From the NCBI RefSeq assembly GCF_029960815.1, contig NZ_JASBRE010000019.1:1-64000 (forward strand): a DNA stretch of 64,000 nt, read 5' to 3'. Origin of the DNA: Pseudomonas sp. AL03 (GTDB taxonomy: Bacteria; Pseudomonadota; Gammaproteobacteria; Pseudomonadales; Pseudomonadaceae). The notes beneath the pieces are model-generated. The model did not search any database. It worked only from the letters and a program-made list of their open reading frames with translations, and was not told where the DNA came from. Of this stretch, positions 26,711 through 35,487 are shown one piece after another. The translations under genes and the position numbers were made by a program. How positions within the stretch are numbered: the first letter of the stretch is position 1; every line of letters starts with the position of its first letter.

Positions 26711-28788
26711 GCGACGAAGCACAGCGCTGGAAAGAGAAATACCTCAAAAGCATCGAACAACAGGAAAAGCTCGAGCGTCGATGGGACGCCCGGCTCGATC
26801 TGCTGCGCCGCGGCCTGGTGCGCAGTACCCTGGCCGCAGAGGGCACCGATCGCGCTGTTGACCAGTGCATGAAGGAAATGCGCGAAATCCTGCGCTCCGA
26901 TGACATGGACGCCGGCCTGGCCGCCCTACTTCCGCGGCTGGAAAAAGCCGTGCTCGACTCCGAACAGCGCCGGGAAACACGGGTCAATCAGACCAGCGTC
27001 GCACTGACCGCGCTGGTCTCCCAGCTGCAAACATTACCACTGCCCCGGGAAATAAGCCGGCCGCTGAAAAACTTCGCCAAGCATCTGGATACCAGGGTCG
27101 GGCAGGCGCGCGAAATTCCGTTGCTGCTCAGCGAACTGAGTGGCCTGCAAGGCAAAGCCTTGGGTCAGCTCGAAAACCCCGCGGAACCCGGCCGCCCAGG
27201 TTTGCTGCAGCGGCTGTTTGGTAGCCGTGAAACGGATGAAACGGCATTCCAGGTCACCCCCGCCGCTATTCCGACGCCCGCCACGCAGTATACCGAATCG
27301 ATGGCGGTGCCTCATGCCGAGAGACCACAGGTAAACGTCGATCTCGCGCCAGACGTCGATAAGCCGCAAGTGGCGGTCGTACACGTCGCCGCTCCCGTTG
27401 CTGCACCCGAGCGACTGACGATCGAGACACAATCGCCCGCAGCAGCGCCTTCTCCTGCCGTTGTAGCGTTTATCCCGCCGGTGCTTGAGCCGCAGCAAGC
27501 ACCCGACCCGATACCAGAGACGCCACCGCAACCGGGCCTTGAACCTCCAGAAGAACTGGCTCCTTTGATTATCGAGCCAGCAACTCAGGCTCAACCGGCA
27601 CTCAATCCCGACGAATTAACCCCGGTGGTCTACCTCGACAGCCTGCCGCTGCCCCCGGCCATGTCCCAAATGTTGGCCACCGCAGGTCCAGACCAATCCG
27701 AGCCGGATACTCTCTACGCCCTGCCGGACTCACCCGAACCGTCTTATAGCTCGGTGGCCAAGCACATCGAAGACACGCTTCTGGGCTTACTCGACGACCT
27801 GACGCTCCCCGAGCGTCATCGTCCGCAAGCCGAAGCCATGCGTGATCGACTGAAAAATGGCCTGAACTGGTATGAATTGCTGCCAATCCTCGATGATCTG
27901 GCAACCTTGATGCTAGCCATCACCGACAGCGGCCAGCACGAATTCGAAGCCTATTTGCAGCAGCTCAACGAACGCCTCGAGTCGTTCCAAAGCAACTTGC
28001 AAGCCGCCAGCGAGGGCCATGCCGACAACCGTTCTGCCGCACGCAAGATGGACACCCAGATCCGCGAGCAGGTCGACGGCTTGCAGAACAGCATGCAGGA
28101 CGCGGCCGACCTGGACGATCTCAAGCACGTCCTGGAAAACCATCTGGAAGGCCTGCTCGGCACCATGGACCAACACCAGAGGCAGCGTGACGAGCGCGAG
28201 CAGGAGGTCGCGGCCCGCCTTCATGGTCTGGCCGAACGCGTTGCGCACATGGAGCAGGAAGCCTTGGGCTACCGCGAGCATCTCGAAGAGCAACGCCAGA
28301 AAGCCTTGATCGATCCACTGACCGGCCTGCCTAACCGGGCTGCCTGGAGTGAACAGCTGGATCAGGAAATCAGCCAATGGCAACAACAGGGCAACTCCCT
28401 GTTGCTGGCAATGCTCGACCTCGACCATTTCAAACGTATCAACGATAACTATGGTCACCTGGCGGGCGACAAAGTGTTGAAAATCATCGCCAGCGTGCTC
28501 CGCAAGCGCCTGCGCGGGACGGATTTCATTGCCCGGTTTGGTGGTGAGGAGTTCGTCCTGTTGATGCCCGCGACAGTACCGGCTGTCGGCGCGAAACTGC
28601 TGGAAAACCTGCGCGCGTCGATCGAAGCCTGCCCGTTCCACTTCAAGGGTGAGCCGGTGACCATCACCACTTCCATGGGACTGACTGCGTTCAAGCCCGG
28701 CGAACATAGCGATCTGGTGCTGAAAAGAGCCGATCAGGCGCTATATCGGGCAAAACATGCAGGCCGCAACCGGGTGGAACTGGGCTGA
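26707..28788 (+). CDS. dgcP: diguanylate cyclase DgcP
   Basis: Cyclic-di-GMP synthase, 693 residues, no membrane helix. An N-terminal helical domain (about 1-150) is followed by a Pro-rich linker (about 170-320), a helical region with coiled coil (about 345-530) and a C-terminal GGDEF domain. The active site is RFGGEEF near residue 614, and RGTD ends five residues before the GGEEF, an inhibitory I-site. The gene order dsbA-EEP-dgcP matches the conserved pseudomonad locus; the P. aeruginosa protein is reported to act at the cell pole. Start overlaps the previous stop (ATGA). Confidence 0.93.
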   Translation: MSDEAQRWKEKYLKSIEQQEKLERRWDARLDLLRRGLVRSTLAAEGTDRAVDQCMKEMREILRSDDMDAGLAALLPRLEKAVLDSEQRRETRVNQTSVALTALVSQLQTLPLPREISRPLKNFAKHLDTRVGQAREIPLLLSELSGLQGKALGQLENPAEPGRPGLLQRLFGSRETDETAFQVTPAAIPTPATQYTESMAVPHAERPQVNVDLAPDVDKPQVAVVHVAAPVAAPERLTIETQSPAAAPSPAVVAFIPPVLEPQQAPDPIPETPPQPGLEPPEELAPLIIEPATQAQPALNPDELTPVVYLDSLPLPPAMSQMLATAGPDQSEPDTLYALPDSPEPSYSSVAKHIEDTLLGLLDDLTLPERHRPQAEAMRDRLKNGLNWYELLPILDDLATLMLAITDSGQHEFEAYLQQLNERLESFQSNLQAASEGHADNRSAARKMDTQIREQVDGLQNSMQDAADLDDLKHVLENHLEGLLGTMDQHQRQRDEREQEVAARLHGLAERVAHMEQEALGYREHLEEQRQKALIDPLTGLPNRAAWSEQLDQEISQWQQQGNSLLLAMLDLDHFKRINDNYGHLAGDKVLKIIASVLRKRLRGTDFIARFGGEEFVLLMPATVPAVGAKLLENLRASIEACPFHFKGEPVTITTSMGLTAFKPGEHSDLVLKRADQALYRAKHAGRNRVELG

Positions 28789-28891
28789 CGGTCAATTGTT
28801 CCATTTTGTTTAAAACTTCGCGCTGGCCGTCTGAGTGCAAGGCAGTACGTTACACTGTTGCATTACTGACTTGCGTGTGTTGCCTTCTGCC

Positions 28892-29671
28892 ATGAAATAC
28901 CTAGCCCTCGTCGTGTCGCTGATTCTATTGGCCGGTTGTGCCAGCGGCCCACGGTTTGACACCCGTCACCCTTCAGCCAATCACGACAGCCGCATTCAGT
29001 TCGTGGTGGTGCATTACACCTCCGCGTCACTGGAACGTTCGCTGCAACTGCTGACCCATGGCGAGGTCAGCAGCCACTACCTGATTGGCGACGACAAGAA
29101 CGCCACTATCTATAAGCTGGTGGATGAAAATCTCCGGTCCTGGCATGCAGGGGAAAGCGAATGGGAAGGCCGAACCTGGTTGAACTCCAGCTCCATTGGC
29201 ATCGAAATCGTCAATCCGGGCTTCAAAATCATCCCAACAGGGCGTCTCTGGTACCCCTATAGCGAAGCCCAGGTCCAGTCCTTGATCATTCTGCTCAAAG
29301 ACATCAGCAAGCGTTACGCCATCAGCCCCCGCAACATCATCGGCCATAGCGACATCGCACCGCTCCGCAAGCTGGATCCGGGCCCGATGTTTCCCTGGAA
29401 GCGTCTGGCTGCCGAAGGCCTTGGTATCTGGCCGAACGAGCAGGCCGTAACGCGTCAGCAGGCACAGTTCGAAGTACAGCCGCCAACCATCAGTTGGTTT
29501 CAGGCACAGCTGGCCCGTCTGGGTTATCCCACGCCGCAAACCGGCGAACTGGATGTTGCGACGCGTCATGTGATTACGGCCTTTCAGATGCATTTCCGAC
29601 CGTCTCGTTTCGATGGCACACCGGATGCGCAAACCGCGGCGCTTCTACAAGTCTTGAATCAGACAAAATAA
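28892..29671 (+). CDS. ampDh2: N-acetylmuramoyl-L-alanine amidase, lipoprotein (AmpDh2/AmiD type)
   Basis: Cleaves the amide bond between N-acetylmuramic acid and the peptide stem in murein. 259 residues: lipobox LLAGC (Cys about residue 17), an amidase_2 domain with zinc ligands in VVHYTS and IGHSDIAPLRKLDPG, and a C-terminal peptidoglycan-binding domain (about 195-257; QLARLGYPTPQTGELD). The ATG at 28892 was chosen because it opens the lipoprotein signal. Outer-membrane attachment is expected. Neighbouring kinB/algB order is as in P. aeruginosa. Confidence 0.93.
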   Translation: MKYLALVVSLILLAGCASGPRFDTRHPSANHDSRIQFVVVHYTSASLERSLQLLTHGEVSSHYLIGDDKNATIYKLVDENLRSWHAGESEWEGRTWLNSSSIGIEIVNPGFKIIPTGRLWYPYSEAQVQSLIILLKDISKRYAISPRNIIGHSDIAPLRKLDPGPMFPWKRLAAEGLGIWPNEQAVTRQQAQFEVQPPTISWFQAQLARLGYPTPQTGELDVATRHVITAFQMHFRPSRFDGTPDAQTAALLQVLNQTK

Positions 29672-29673
29672 TG

Positions 29674-29703
29674 ACGCCCGCCCGACGGTCAGGGCTTTTT
29701 TTC
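29674..29703 (+). terminator. weak terminator after ampDh2
   Basis: GCCC...GGGC hairpin (gcccgcccgacggtcagggc) followed by seven T, directly after the ampDh2 stop. The stem is short, so termination may be partial. Confidence 0.5.
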
Positions 29704-29747
29704 CAATCAGCAGCTATAACTCATTGGTAATTCTTCGGATATTCCCT

Positions 29748-31358
29748 ATGCCTGCTGCTCGAGAGACATTACGTAGTTGGTTCTGTCGCCCATGGTTTTT
29801 GGCGATACTGGCTGCTGCCTTGAGCGCGACACTCCTGATGGCCGGCAGCCTGTTCGTGGCCATGCATCAAGTCGAGCAGAGCGAAAGCGAAGAGATGAAT
29901 GCCCAAGGCGAGCGCTTCCTTGCTCGTCTGGAGCAACTGTTCGGGCAGTTGCGTGAAAGCCTCGACGACCTGGAAGCCCAGCCGTTACGGGGCTGCGATG
30001 ACGAAATGATCGCAACCTTGCAGCAGGTCAGCTTCAATTACCGTTTCGTTTACGAAGCCGCCTATATGGATGCCTCGCGGATCTGCTCCAACCGCCCCCG
30101 CCAGGAAGGGCTGTCGATGACAAGACCGCCGGACATCAAAGGCCCGACCTACAGTTACTGGCTGAACACCACCACCGAACCCGATGAAAACCGTGCCGCA
30201 CTGATGCTCGGGCGCGGTAATTTTCGTGTCGCGACGTCTCGCGGACACTTGACTGACATGGTCGACTTGCCACCGGGAAGCAGCCTGCTGGTGGTACTCG
30301 ACGGCACGCGCGCGATTCCGGTACTGGGTGTCTCACAGGTCTGGCCACCGACCGAACCCTGGCCCCCGAAAAGCAGCGACGCGCTACAGATCACGCAGTC
30401 CCGCTTGATTTACCGCATGCCCACCAACAATCCGGAATACCAATTGGTGCTGATCAGCCCGCGCACCGGCATGCATGTGCCTGCGGCTTGGTGGTGGTTG
30501 CTACCGGCCAGCCTGGTGCTGGCGGTGTGTGTGGGCTTTCTGGTGCTTCTGTTAGTGCGCCAGCGACAGTCGCTGGACGCCGAACTCAGTGGCGCCATAC
30601 GGCGAGGCGAGTTGCAGGTGTTGTACCAACCGATCTTCGACCTCGACAGTCGCAACTGTGTCGGAGCAGAAGCCTTGTTGCGCTGGCGAAGGCCGGACGG
30701 CACCCTGACCAGCCCCGACCTGTTCATTCCGATGGCGGAGAACACCGGCCAGATCCGCCAAATGACCGACTTCGTCCTGCAACGCCTGCTTGAGCAACTG
30801 GGTCAATTGTTGCGGGCTAATCCACAACTGTACATTTCGGTCAATCTGGCGGCCTGCGACGTCATGGTGCCGCGTATTGGCCAGGTGATGGCGCGCCTGC
30901 TGACCTTGCACCGCGTCGCAGCAAAGCAAATTGCCTTTGAGGTCACCGAGCGAGGATTGATCGATGTCGTCGTCGCTCGGGAAAACCTGCAAGCCTTGCG
31001 GGATGTGGGGCATCAGGTGCTGATTGATGACTTTGGCACCGGCTATTGCAGCCTCGCCTATCTGCAAACCCTGCCAGTCGACTGCCTGAAAATCGATAAG
31101 GCGTTTATCGATGCGCTGGGTCATGACGCTGCGAGTAGCGGTGTCGCACCGCACATCATTCACATGGCCCAGGCCCTGCAACTCAAAGTCATTGCCGAAG
31201 GCATCGAACATGAATCCCAGGCGGCGTTTCTGAGCAGTGAAGGCGTGAAGTTCGGCCAAGGTTGGCTCTTCGCCCGTGCGTTGAGTGCGGTGCAGTTCAT
31301 CGAGCTGATTACCGGTGGCCGCCGATTGGCCGCTCGACGCCTCGATGACGAAGCCTGA
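29748..31358 (+). CDS. membrane c-di-GMP phosphodiesterase (CSS-EAL)
   Basis: 536 residues: transmembrane helix (about 20-42), a periplasmic CSS-type domain (about 43-250, Cys pair in LRGCDDEM and RICSNRP), a second helix (about 255-278) and a cytoplasmic EAL domain. Catalytic residues look intact: GAEALLRW, FEVTERG, DDFGTGYCSLAYL, KIDKAF and IAEGIEHESQ. It should hydrolyse c-di-GMP under control of the redox state of the periplasmic cysteines, as for known CSS-EAL enzymes. The ATG at 29748 was preferred to an upstream TTG. Convergent with kinB, gap 12 bases. Confidence 0.92.
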   Translation: MPAARETLRSWFCRPWFLAILAAALSATLLMAGSLFVAMHQVEQSESEEMNAQGERFLARLEQLFGQLRESLDDLEAQPLRGCDDEMIATLQQVSFNYRFVYEAAYMDASRICSNRPRQEGLSMTRPPDIKGPTYSYWLNTTTEPDENRAALMLGRGNFRVATSRGHLTDMVDLPPGSSLLVVLDGTRAIPVLGVSQVWPPTEPWPPKSSDALQITQSRLIYRMPTNNPEYQLVLISPRTGMHVPAAWWWLLPASLVLAVCVGFLVLLLVRQRQSLDAELSGAIRRGELQVLYQPIFDLDSRNCVGAEALLRWRRPDGTLTSPDLFIPMAENTGQIRQMTDFVLQRLLEQLGQLLRANPQLYISVNLAACDVMVPRIGQVMARLLTLHRVAAKQIAFEVTERGLIDVVVARENLQALRDVGHQVLIDDFGTGYCSLAYLQTLPVDCLKIDKAFIDALGHDAASSGVAPHIIHMAQALQLKVIAEGIEHESQAAFLSSEGVKFGQGWLFARALSAVQFIELITGGRRLAARRLDDEA

Positions 31359-31370
31359 AGCTGCTGCGGC

Positions 31371-33161
31371 TTATACCGACAGCGCCATATAGAACTGGGT
31401 GCCCTGCCCTGGCCGCGAATAAACGCCCATCCGTCCGCCGTGCAACTGCACGATTTCCTTGCACAGTGCCAGACCGAGCCCGGCCCCCCCCTTCTTGCGA
31501 CCCACCTGTACAAAGGGTTCGAAAATCCGCCCCTGCTGGCCGTAGGCAATGCCTTCACCGTTATCCTCGACGCTAATAATGACTCGCTCTCCATGGCGTC
31601 GAGCCTGCAAACGTATTTGCCCGCCGGGGGCAGTGTGGCGCATTGCGTTGTCGATCAGGTTATCGAGCACCCGGTCCAGCTGCGGCTGATCAGCCTGCAA
31701 TCGCGGTAACGGCCCTTGCACCTCCACCGACAGGTCGATGCGCTGCTCTTTTGCAGGGCCGGCAAAACGCTCCCGGGCCTGTTCCAGCAACTCCTCGATG
31801 GCGCACGGCGCCAGCGTGAGTTTCTGTAATCCGTTCTGATAGCGGGAGAAGTTCAGCAGATCGTTAATCAACTGCATCAAGCGCTGCATCTCTTCGTTCA
31901 CGGTATCCAGCAAATCAGCTTCACGCGAGTCCTCGGCAAAGTGCGCGCGCTCGCGGAATAGGCCGAACGCCATGTGCATCCCAGTGACCGGCGTTCGCAA
32001 TTCATGGGAGGCGCGCAGTACGAACTCGCTGCGCACCCGTTCAAATGCACGCTGTTCGGTGACGTCATGCAGCACCATCACGGCGCCGAGAATATGGCCC
32101 TGTGTATGGCTGACCGGTGTCAGGCTAAAGGTCAGCAACCGCGACTCACCGTCGACCTCGATACTCAGGTCTTCCGGCGCTCGCTCCAAGGTGCCGCCGC
32201 GTAGCACCAGTTGCAGCTGTTCATCGAGTTCGGGACGCTCAAGCGCCGTCCCCAGACCTTGACCGAGACGATCGGTGTCCCAACCCAACTGACGCTGCGC
32301 CACGGGGTTGAGGTGTTCCAAACGACCATCGCGGTCGATCATCAGCAACCCATCATCAATGCTGTCAAGCACGGCCTGCAAACGTTGCTGGCCTGCGAGC
32401 AGCTCATGGACATTGGTGGCCTGATGCTCGCGCAAGGCCTCGGCCATGATCCCGAATCGTTTGGTCAGCTGGTTCATTTCCACTGCCGAGGAAATCGGCA
32501 GCGTCACTTCGAAATTACCTTGGCCGATGTGGTCCGCCGCCTGAGCCAAGGCCTCGATCGGTGCACCAAAACGCCGAGCAATAGCGTGGGCGGTGACGAA
32601 GCCGATGATCAGCACCGCCAGCCCCACAAGCCCGAGCAGGCCGGCAACCAGCAACGCCCTCTCCCTAGCCTGCCGTTCGGTGGCATTGATGTTATCCAGC
32701 GCACGCTTGTGCTCGGCAATTAAGCCATTGCGCAGCGCATTGATTTTTTCTGTGAGTACTTTGTTGCCGTTCAACACGTGCGTCGAGTCACGTGACGAGT
32801 CGTACGCTTGCAGAAAGCTCTGGTAGTCAGCCTTGGCCTGCTCGAAGCCGTACTGGAGCTCATCACCCGTCCGGGCATGGGCAACACCGTCATCAAGCAA
32901 CTGAAAATAATGCTGCCTGGACGCCTCGAACGCCGCAGGATCTGGCTTTTCGCTGAGCATGATGATCAGTTGATCGCCCAGGGTCTGACGCAATTTCAGC
33001 CCTAGGTCTAGCGTGACGAAACTATTGCGAATCAGCGCTTCCTGGGTACCCGCCATCTGCATGACGCTGACCAGCCCGAGCAACAGCCCAAGCAGCGCCA
33101 CGGTGATCAGTGCGGAAATACTCAGAAACAGCCGGGTGCGCAACTTCATCGCCAGTTTCAT
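31371..33161 (-). CDS. kinB: sensor histidine kinase KinB
   Basis: Membrane sensor paired with AlgB in control of alginate and virulence. 596 residues, against 595 that I recall for P. aeruginosa. Two helices (about 14-36 and 168-190) flank a periplasmic four-helix-like domain, followed by HAMP, a PAS domain (about 250-360), the H-box RASHELRTPVTGM and an ATPase domain with DNLIDNAMRHT, DNGEGI and GGAGLGLALCKE. The start at 33161 follows the algB stop by 10 bases; an ATG 12 bases further in is also possible. Confidence 0.95.
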   Translation of the reverse strand: MKLAMKLRTRLFLSISALITVALLGLLLGLVSVMQMAGTQEALIRNSFVTLDLGLKLRQTLGDQLIIMLSEKPDPAAFEASRQHYFQLLDDGVAHARTGDELQYGFEQAKADYQSFLQAYDSSRDSTHVLNGNKVLTEKINALRNGLIAEHKRALDNINATERQARERALLVAGLLGLVGLAVLIIGFVTAHAIARRFGAPIEALAQAADHIGQGNFEVTLPISSAVEMNQLTKRFGIMAEALREHQATNVHELLAGQQRLQAVLDSIDDGLLMIDRDGRLEHLNPVAQRQLGWDTDRLGQGLGTALERPELDEQLQLVLRGGTLERAPEDLSIEVDGESRLLTFSLTPVSHTQGHILGAVMVLHDVTEQRAFERVRSEFVLRASHELRTPVTGMHMAFGLFRERAHFAEDSREADLLDTVNEEMQRLMQLINDLLNFSRYQNGLQKLTLAPCAIEELLEQARERFAGPAKEQRIDLSVEVQGPLPRLQADQPQLDRVLDNLIDNAMRHTAPGGQIRLQARRHGERVIISVEDNGEGIAYGQQGRIFEPFVQVGRKKGGAGLGLALCKEIVQLHGGRMGVYSRPGQGTQFYMALSV

Positions 33162-33171
33162 CGCAGACAGC

Positions 33172-34518
33172 TCACAAGTTGTACTGCTTGCGTTTGCGGT
33201 ACAACGTCGAGGCATCGATACCCAGGGTCTTGGCGGCCTGGTCCAGTGTGTCTGCGGTGGCGAGGACCGCTCCGATGTGGGCTTTTTCCAACTCATCCAG
33301 ACTCAGCGCAGCGCCGATGCGTGGTGCGTTGTTGACCGGGGTTTCGGCCATGCCCAGGTGGCTGATCTCGACCCGCTCCTGTAGACAAATAATGCTTGCC
33401 CGCTCCACAACGTTGCGCAACTCCCGGATGTTCCCCGGCCAGCGGTAGCCGAGCAGCGCTTCGCGGGCTTCGTCGCTGAAGCCACGAGCCGGACGCGCGT
33501 ACTCCTTGACGAAACGGGCCAGAAAGCGATCGGCCAGATTCACAATATCTTCCCGGCGCTCGCGAAGAGGCGGCAGGTGCAAGGTGATGACGTTCAGGCG
33601 GTAGAGCAGGTCTTCACGGAAACGACCGTCGCGCACCATGTCTTCGAGGTTGAGGTTGGTGGCCGCGAGAATTCGCACATCGGCGCGGCGGGTCACCGGA
33701 TCGCCTACGCGCTCGTACTCTTTGTCCTGAATAAAACGCAGCAACTTTGGTTGCAACGTCAGGGGAAAATCGCCGATCTCGTCAAGAAACAGCGTCCCGC
33801 CATCGGCCTGATTGACTCGCCCCAAGGTGCTTTCGCTGGCACCGGTGAACGCGCCACGGCTATGGCCGAAGAGCTCGCTTTCCATGAGTTCGGCGGTCAG
33901 GGACGGGCAGTTGATCGTGACGCAGGATTTCTTCGCACGCTTGCTCCAGCCGTGAATGGCCTGGGACAGCTCACCTTTACCGGTGCCGGACTCGCCGAGA
34001 ATCAAAATATTGGCATCGGTGCTGGCCACTTGGCGGGCGGTCTCAAGCACTACCTTCATGGCCGGGCTGTGGGAGTCCAGGCCATCCCTGGGTTTACGCA
34101 CTTCGCCTTCAAGGGCTTCCAGACGTGCCGACAGTTGCCGCACTTCCAACTGTTTGGCGGTGGCCAGACGCAATTGGTCGGGGCTACAAGGCTTGACCAG
34201 ATAGTCGGCGGCACCGGCCTGAATGGCATCCACGGCGGTGTCCACAGCCGAATGAGCGGTGACGATCACCACCCTCATCCAGGGTGCCTGAATGCGCATT
34301 TGGGCCAGCACATCGAGGCCGTTGTCTTCACCCAGACGCAGGTCGAGGAAGCACAGGTCGAAGACTTGGCGCTGAAGCAGCGCATCGGCCTGGGCGGCGC
34401 TGTTGGCGGTAGCGACGCTGTAGCCTTCATCTTCGAGGCAATAGCGAAAAGTACGCAGGATGGCAGACTCATCGTCCACCAGCAGAATGCGGCCTTGATG
34501 CTCAGTGGCTGATTCCAT
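33172..34518 (-). CDS. algB: NtrC-family response regulator AlgB
   Basis: Transcription activator/regulator of alginate genes. 448 residues: receiver domain (about 8-125, phosphorylated Asp in CFLDLRLGED), a sigma-54-interaction AAA+ domain with Walker A GESGTGKGE and the GAFTGA loop (RGAFTGASE), and a C-terminal helix-turn-helix (about 405-445, LDQAAKTLGIDASTLYRKRKQ). algB is transcribed before kinB on the same strand. In P. aeruginosa KinB dephosphorylates AlgB, and AlgB also responds to light through BphP; no bphP lies here. Confidence 0.96.
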   Translation of the reverse strand: MESATEHQGRILLVDDESAILRTFRYCLEDEGYSVATANSAAQADALLQRQVFDLCFLDLRLGEDNGLDVLAQMRIQAPWMRVVIVTAHSAVDTAVDAIQAGAADYLVKPCSPDQLRLATAKQLEVRQLSARLEALEGEVRKPRDGLDSHSPAMKVVLETARQVASTDANILILGESGTGKGELSQAIHGWSKRAKKSCVTINCPSLTAELMESELFGHSRGAFTGASESTLGRVNQADGGTLFLDEIGDFPLTLQPKLLRFIQDKEYERVGDPVTRRADVRILAATNLNLEDMVRDGRFREDLLYRLNVITLHLPPLRERREDIVNLADRFLARFVKEYARPARGFSDEAREALLGYRWPGNIRELRNVVERASIICLQERVEISHLGMAETPVNNAPRIGAALSLDELEKAHIGAVLATADTLDQAAKTLGIDASTLYRKRKQYNL

Positions 34519-34951
34519 TTTCCTACGCTCCTTAATGAATGATCTTGGTTAGTCCCGGAAAAATCGGGCAAGTTGCATGGTTGATTCTGGTCGATTCCAG
34601 CTACAGCAGCGTAGTTCTCTCAGCACCCTACGGCTAATCGCCTGATTTTGTTGTTTTTTTATCAGATAGCCGGCTCGCAGGCAGTTACCGGTGTCCCCTT
34701 GTGACATCCATGCCCTCCTCGCAATTCAAAAATATTGAAATCTCCTACGAAACTATCGTGCATTACGCACGGCTTCAAAAGGACCATCGTGCAGGATGCG
34801 TCCGATCCGAATTCCGCTTCATTCATAACCAATTGATTTTATTAATTTTTATCATCATGAAAAGCTGGCATGCAGGCTGCAACAGTCTGATTAACCCAGG
34901 GCACTTAAACGGCGCCCAACAAGATCACCCCAGTGTGGGAGGAGCTTCAGG
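34519..34951. other. 433-base intergenic region, algB and downstream promoters
   Basis: AT-richer than its surroundings, especially 34820-34860 (attgattttattaatttttatcatcatg). It must hold the promoters of the divergent algB and of the small-protein genes to the right. An 84-codon frame across it begins with GTG, has no ribosome-binding site and has coding-unlike composition; I do not call it. Apart from the weak AlgU-type match I see no defined element. Confidence 0.6.
34590..34617 (-). promoter_or_regulatory. possible AlgU-type promoter of algB (weak)
   Basis: On the minus strand GAACTA (34617-34612) is followed after 17 bases by TCGAC (34594-34590), a partial match to GAACTT-N16/17-TCTGA. 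algB depends on AlgU in P. aeruginosa. The -10 fits only at TC, so this is tentative. Confidence 0.3.
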
Positions 34952-35239
34952 ATGAGTCGCCAACGTGCCGCCCAATTGCGTTTCTCGCCACTGCATATCC
35001 AGCAAGGTCTGTTTGCTGTTATGGCGCTACTGATCACCTTGATCGGCGGCCAGCAGTTTCAGCGTTGGGAGCAAAGCCAGCAGCAAGAAGCGCCACGCCT
35101 CTCGATTCAGCATCCGACCCAAACCCATTTCAGTGCGGCCAGCAATAACCAGGCTGACAGCGCCCCGATGCGAATGATGGACGTCGACCAGGCTCAGCCT
35201 GTGGATGAGATGCCTCGTCAGGAACGTTGGGTGTTCTAA
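34952..35239 (+). CDS. small single-helix membrane protein, unknown
   Basis: 95 residues, not recognised. One hydrophobic helix (about 18-36, GLFAVMALLITLIGG) follows a basic N-terminus, and the rest is a Gln/Ser/Met-rich polar tail, probably periplasmic. A strong GGAGGAGC ribosome-binding site lies 6 bases before the ATG. It begins a run of small envelope genes (DUF1328 protein, Ivy). Confidence 0.72.
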   Translation: MSRQRAAQLRFSPLHIQQGLFAVMALLITLIGGQQFQRWEQSQQQEAPRLSIQHPTQTHFSAASNNQADSAPMRMMDVDQAQPVDEMPRQERWVF

Positions 35240-35320
35240 ACACACGAACTTGGCGCGTTCGATGCGCCGGGAAAAGCACCACAAGTCACATCTCTAAATA
35301 AAAGCGTAAGGAGAATCACC

Positions 35321-35485
35321 ATGTTGAGCTGGGCAATCACATTCTTGATCATTGCCATCATCGCTGGGGTATTGGGCTTCGGTGGTATCGCGGGCACCGC
35401 CACGGGTATCGCCAAGATTCTCTTTGTCGTGTTCCTGGTGATGTTTATTGCTTCCTTCTTCTTTGGCCGTCGCGGTCGAGGCTGA
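35321..35485 (+). CDS. DUF1328 small membrane protein
   Basis: 54 residues, starting [20 protein letters not shown] and ending FFFGRRGRG: two hydrophobic helices with a Gly-rich turn and a basic tail, the form of the DUF1328/YtjA family. AAGGAG lies 7 bases before the ATG at 35321. Two bases separate its stop from the ivy start, so the two are likely translated from one mRNA. Family members respond to osmotic or envelope stress in some bacteria; the role here is not known. Confidence 0.85.
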   Translation: MLSWAITFLIIAIIAGVLGFGGIAGTATGIAKILFVVFLVMFIASFFFGRRGRG

Positions 35486-35487
35486 GT

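Noticed and set aside
28821-28846. AACTT and TCTGA upstream of ampDh2, like an AlgU promoter
   Set aside because: The spacer is only about 11 bases; AlgU promoters need 16-17.
34701-34955. 84-codon open frame starting with GTG
   Set aside because: No ribosome-binding site, coding-unlike composition, overlaps the start region of a better gene at 34952.
35246-35275. GAACTT before the DUF1328 gene
   Set aside because: At 16 or 17 bases downstream the sequence reads CGGGA or GGGAA, not TCTGA.
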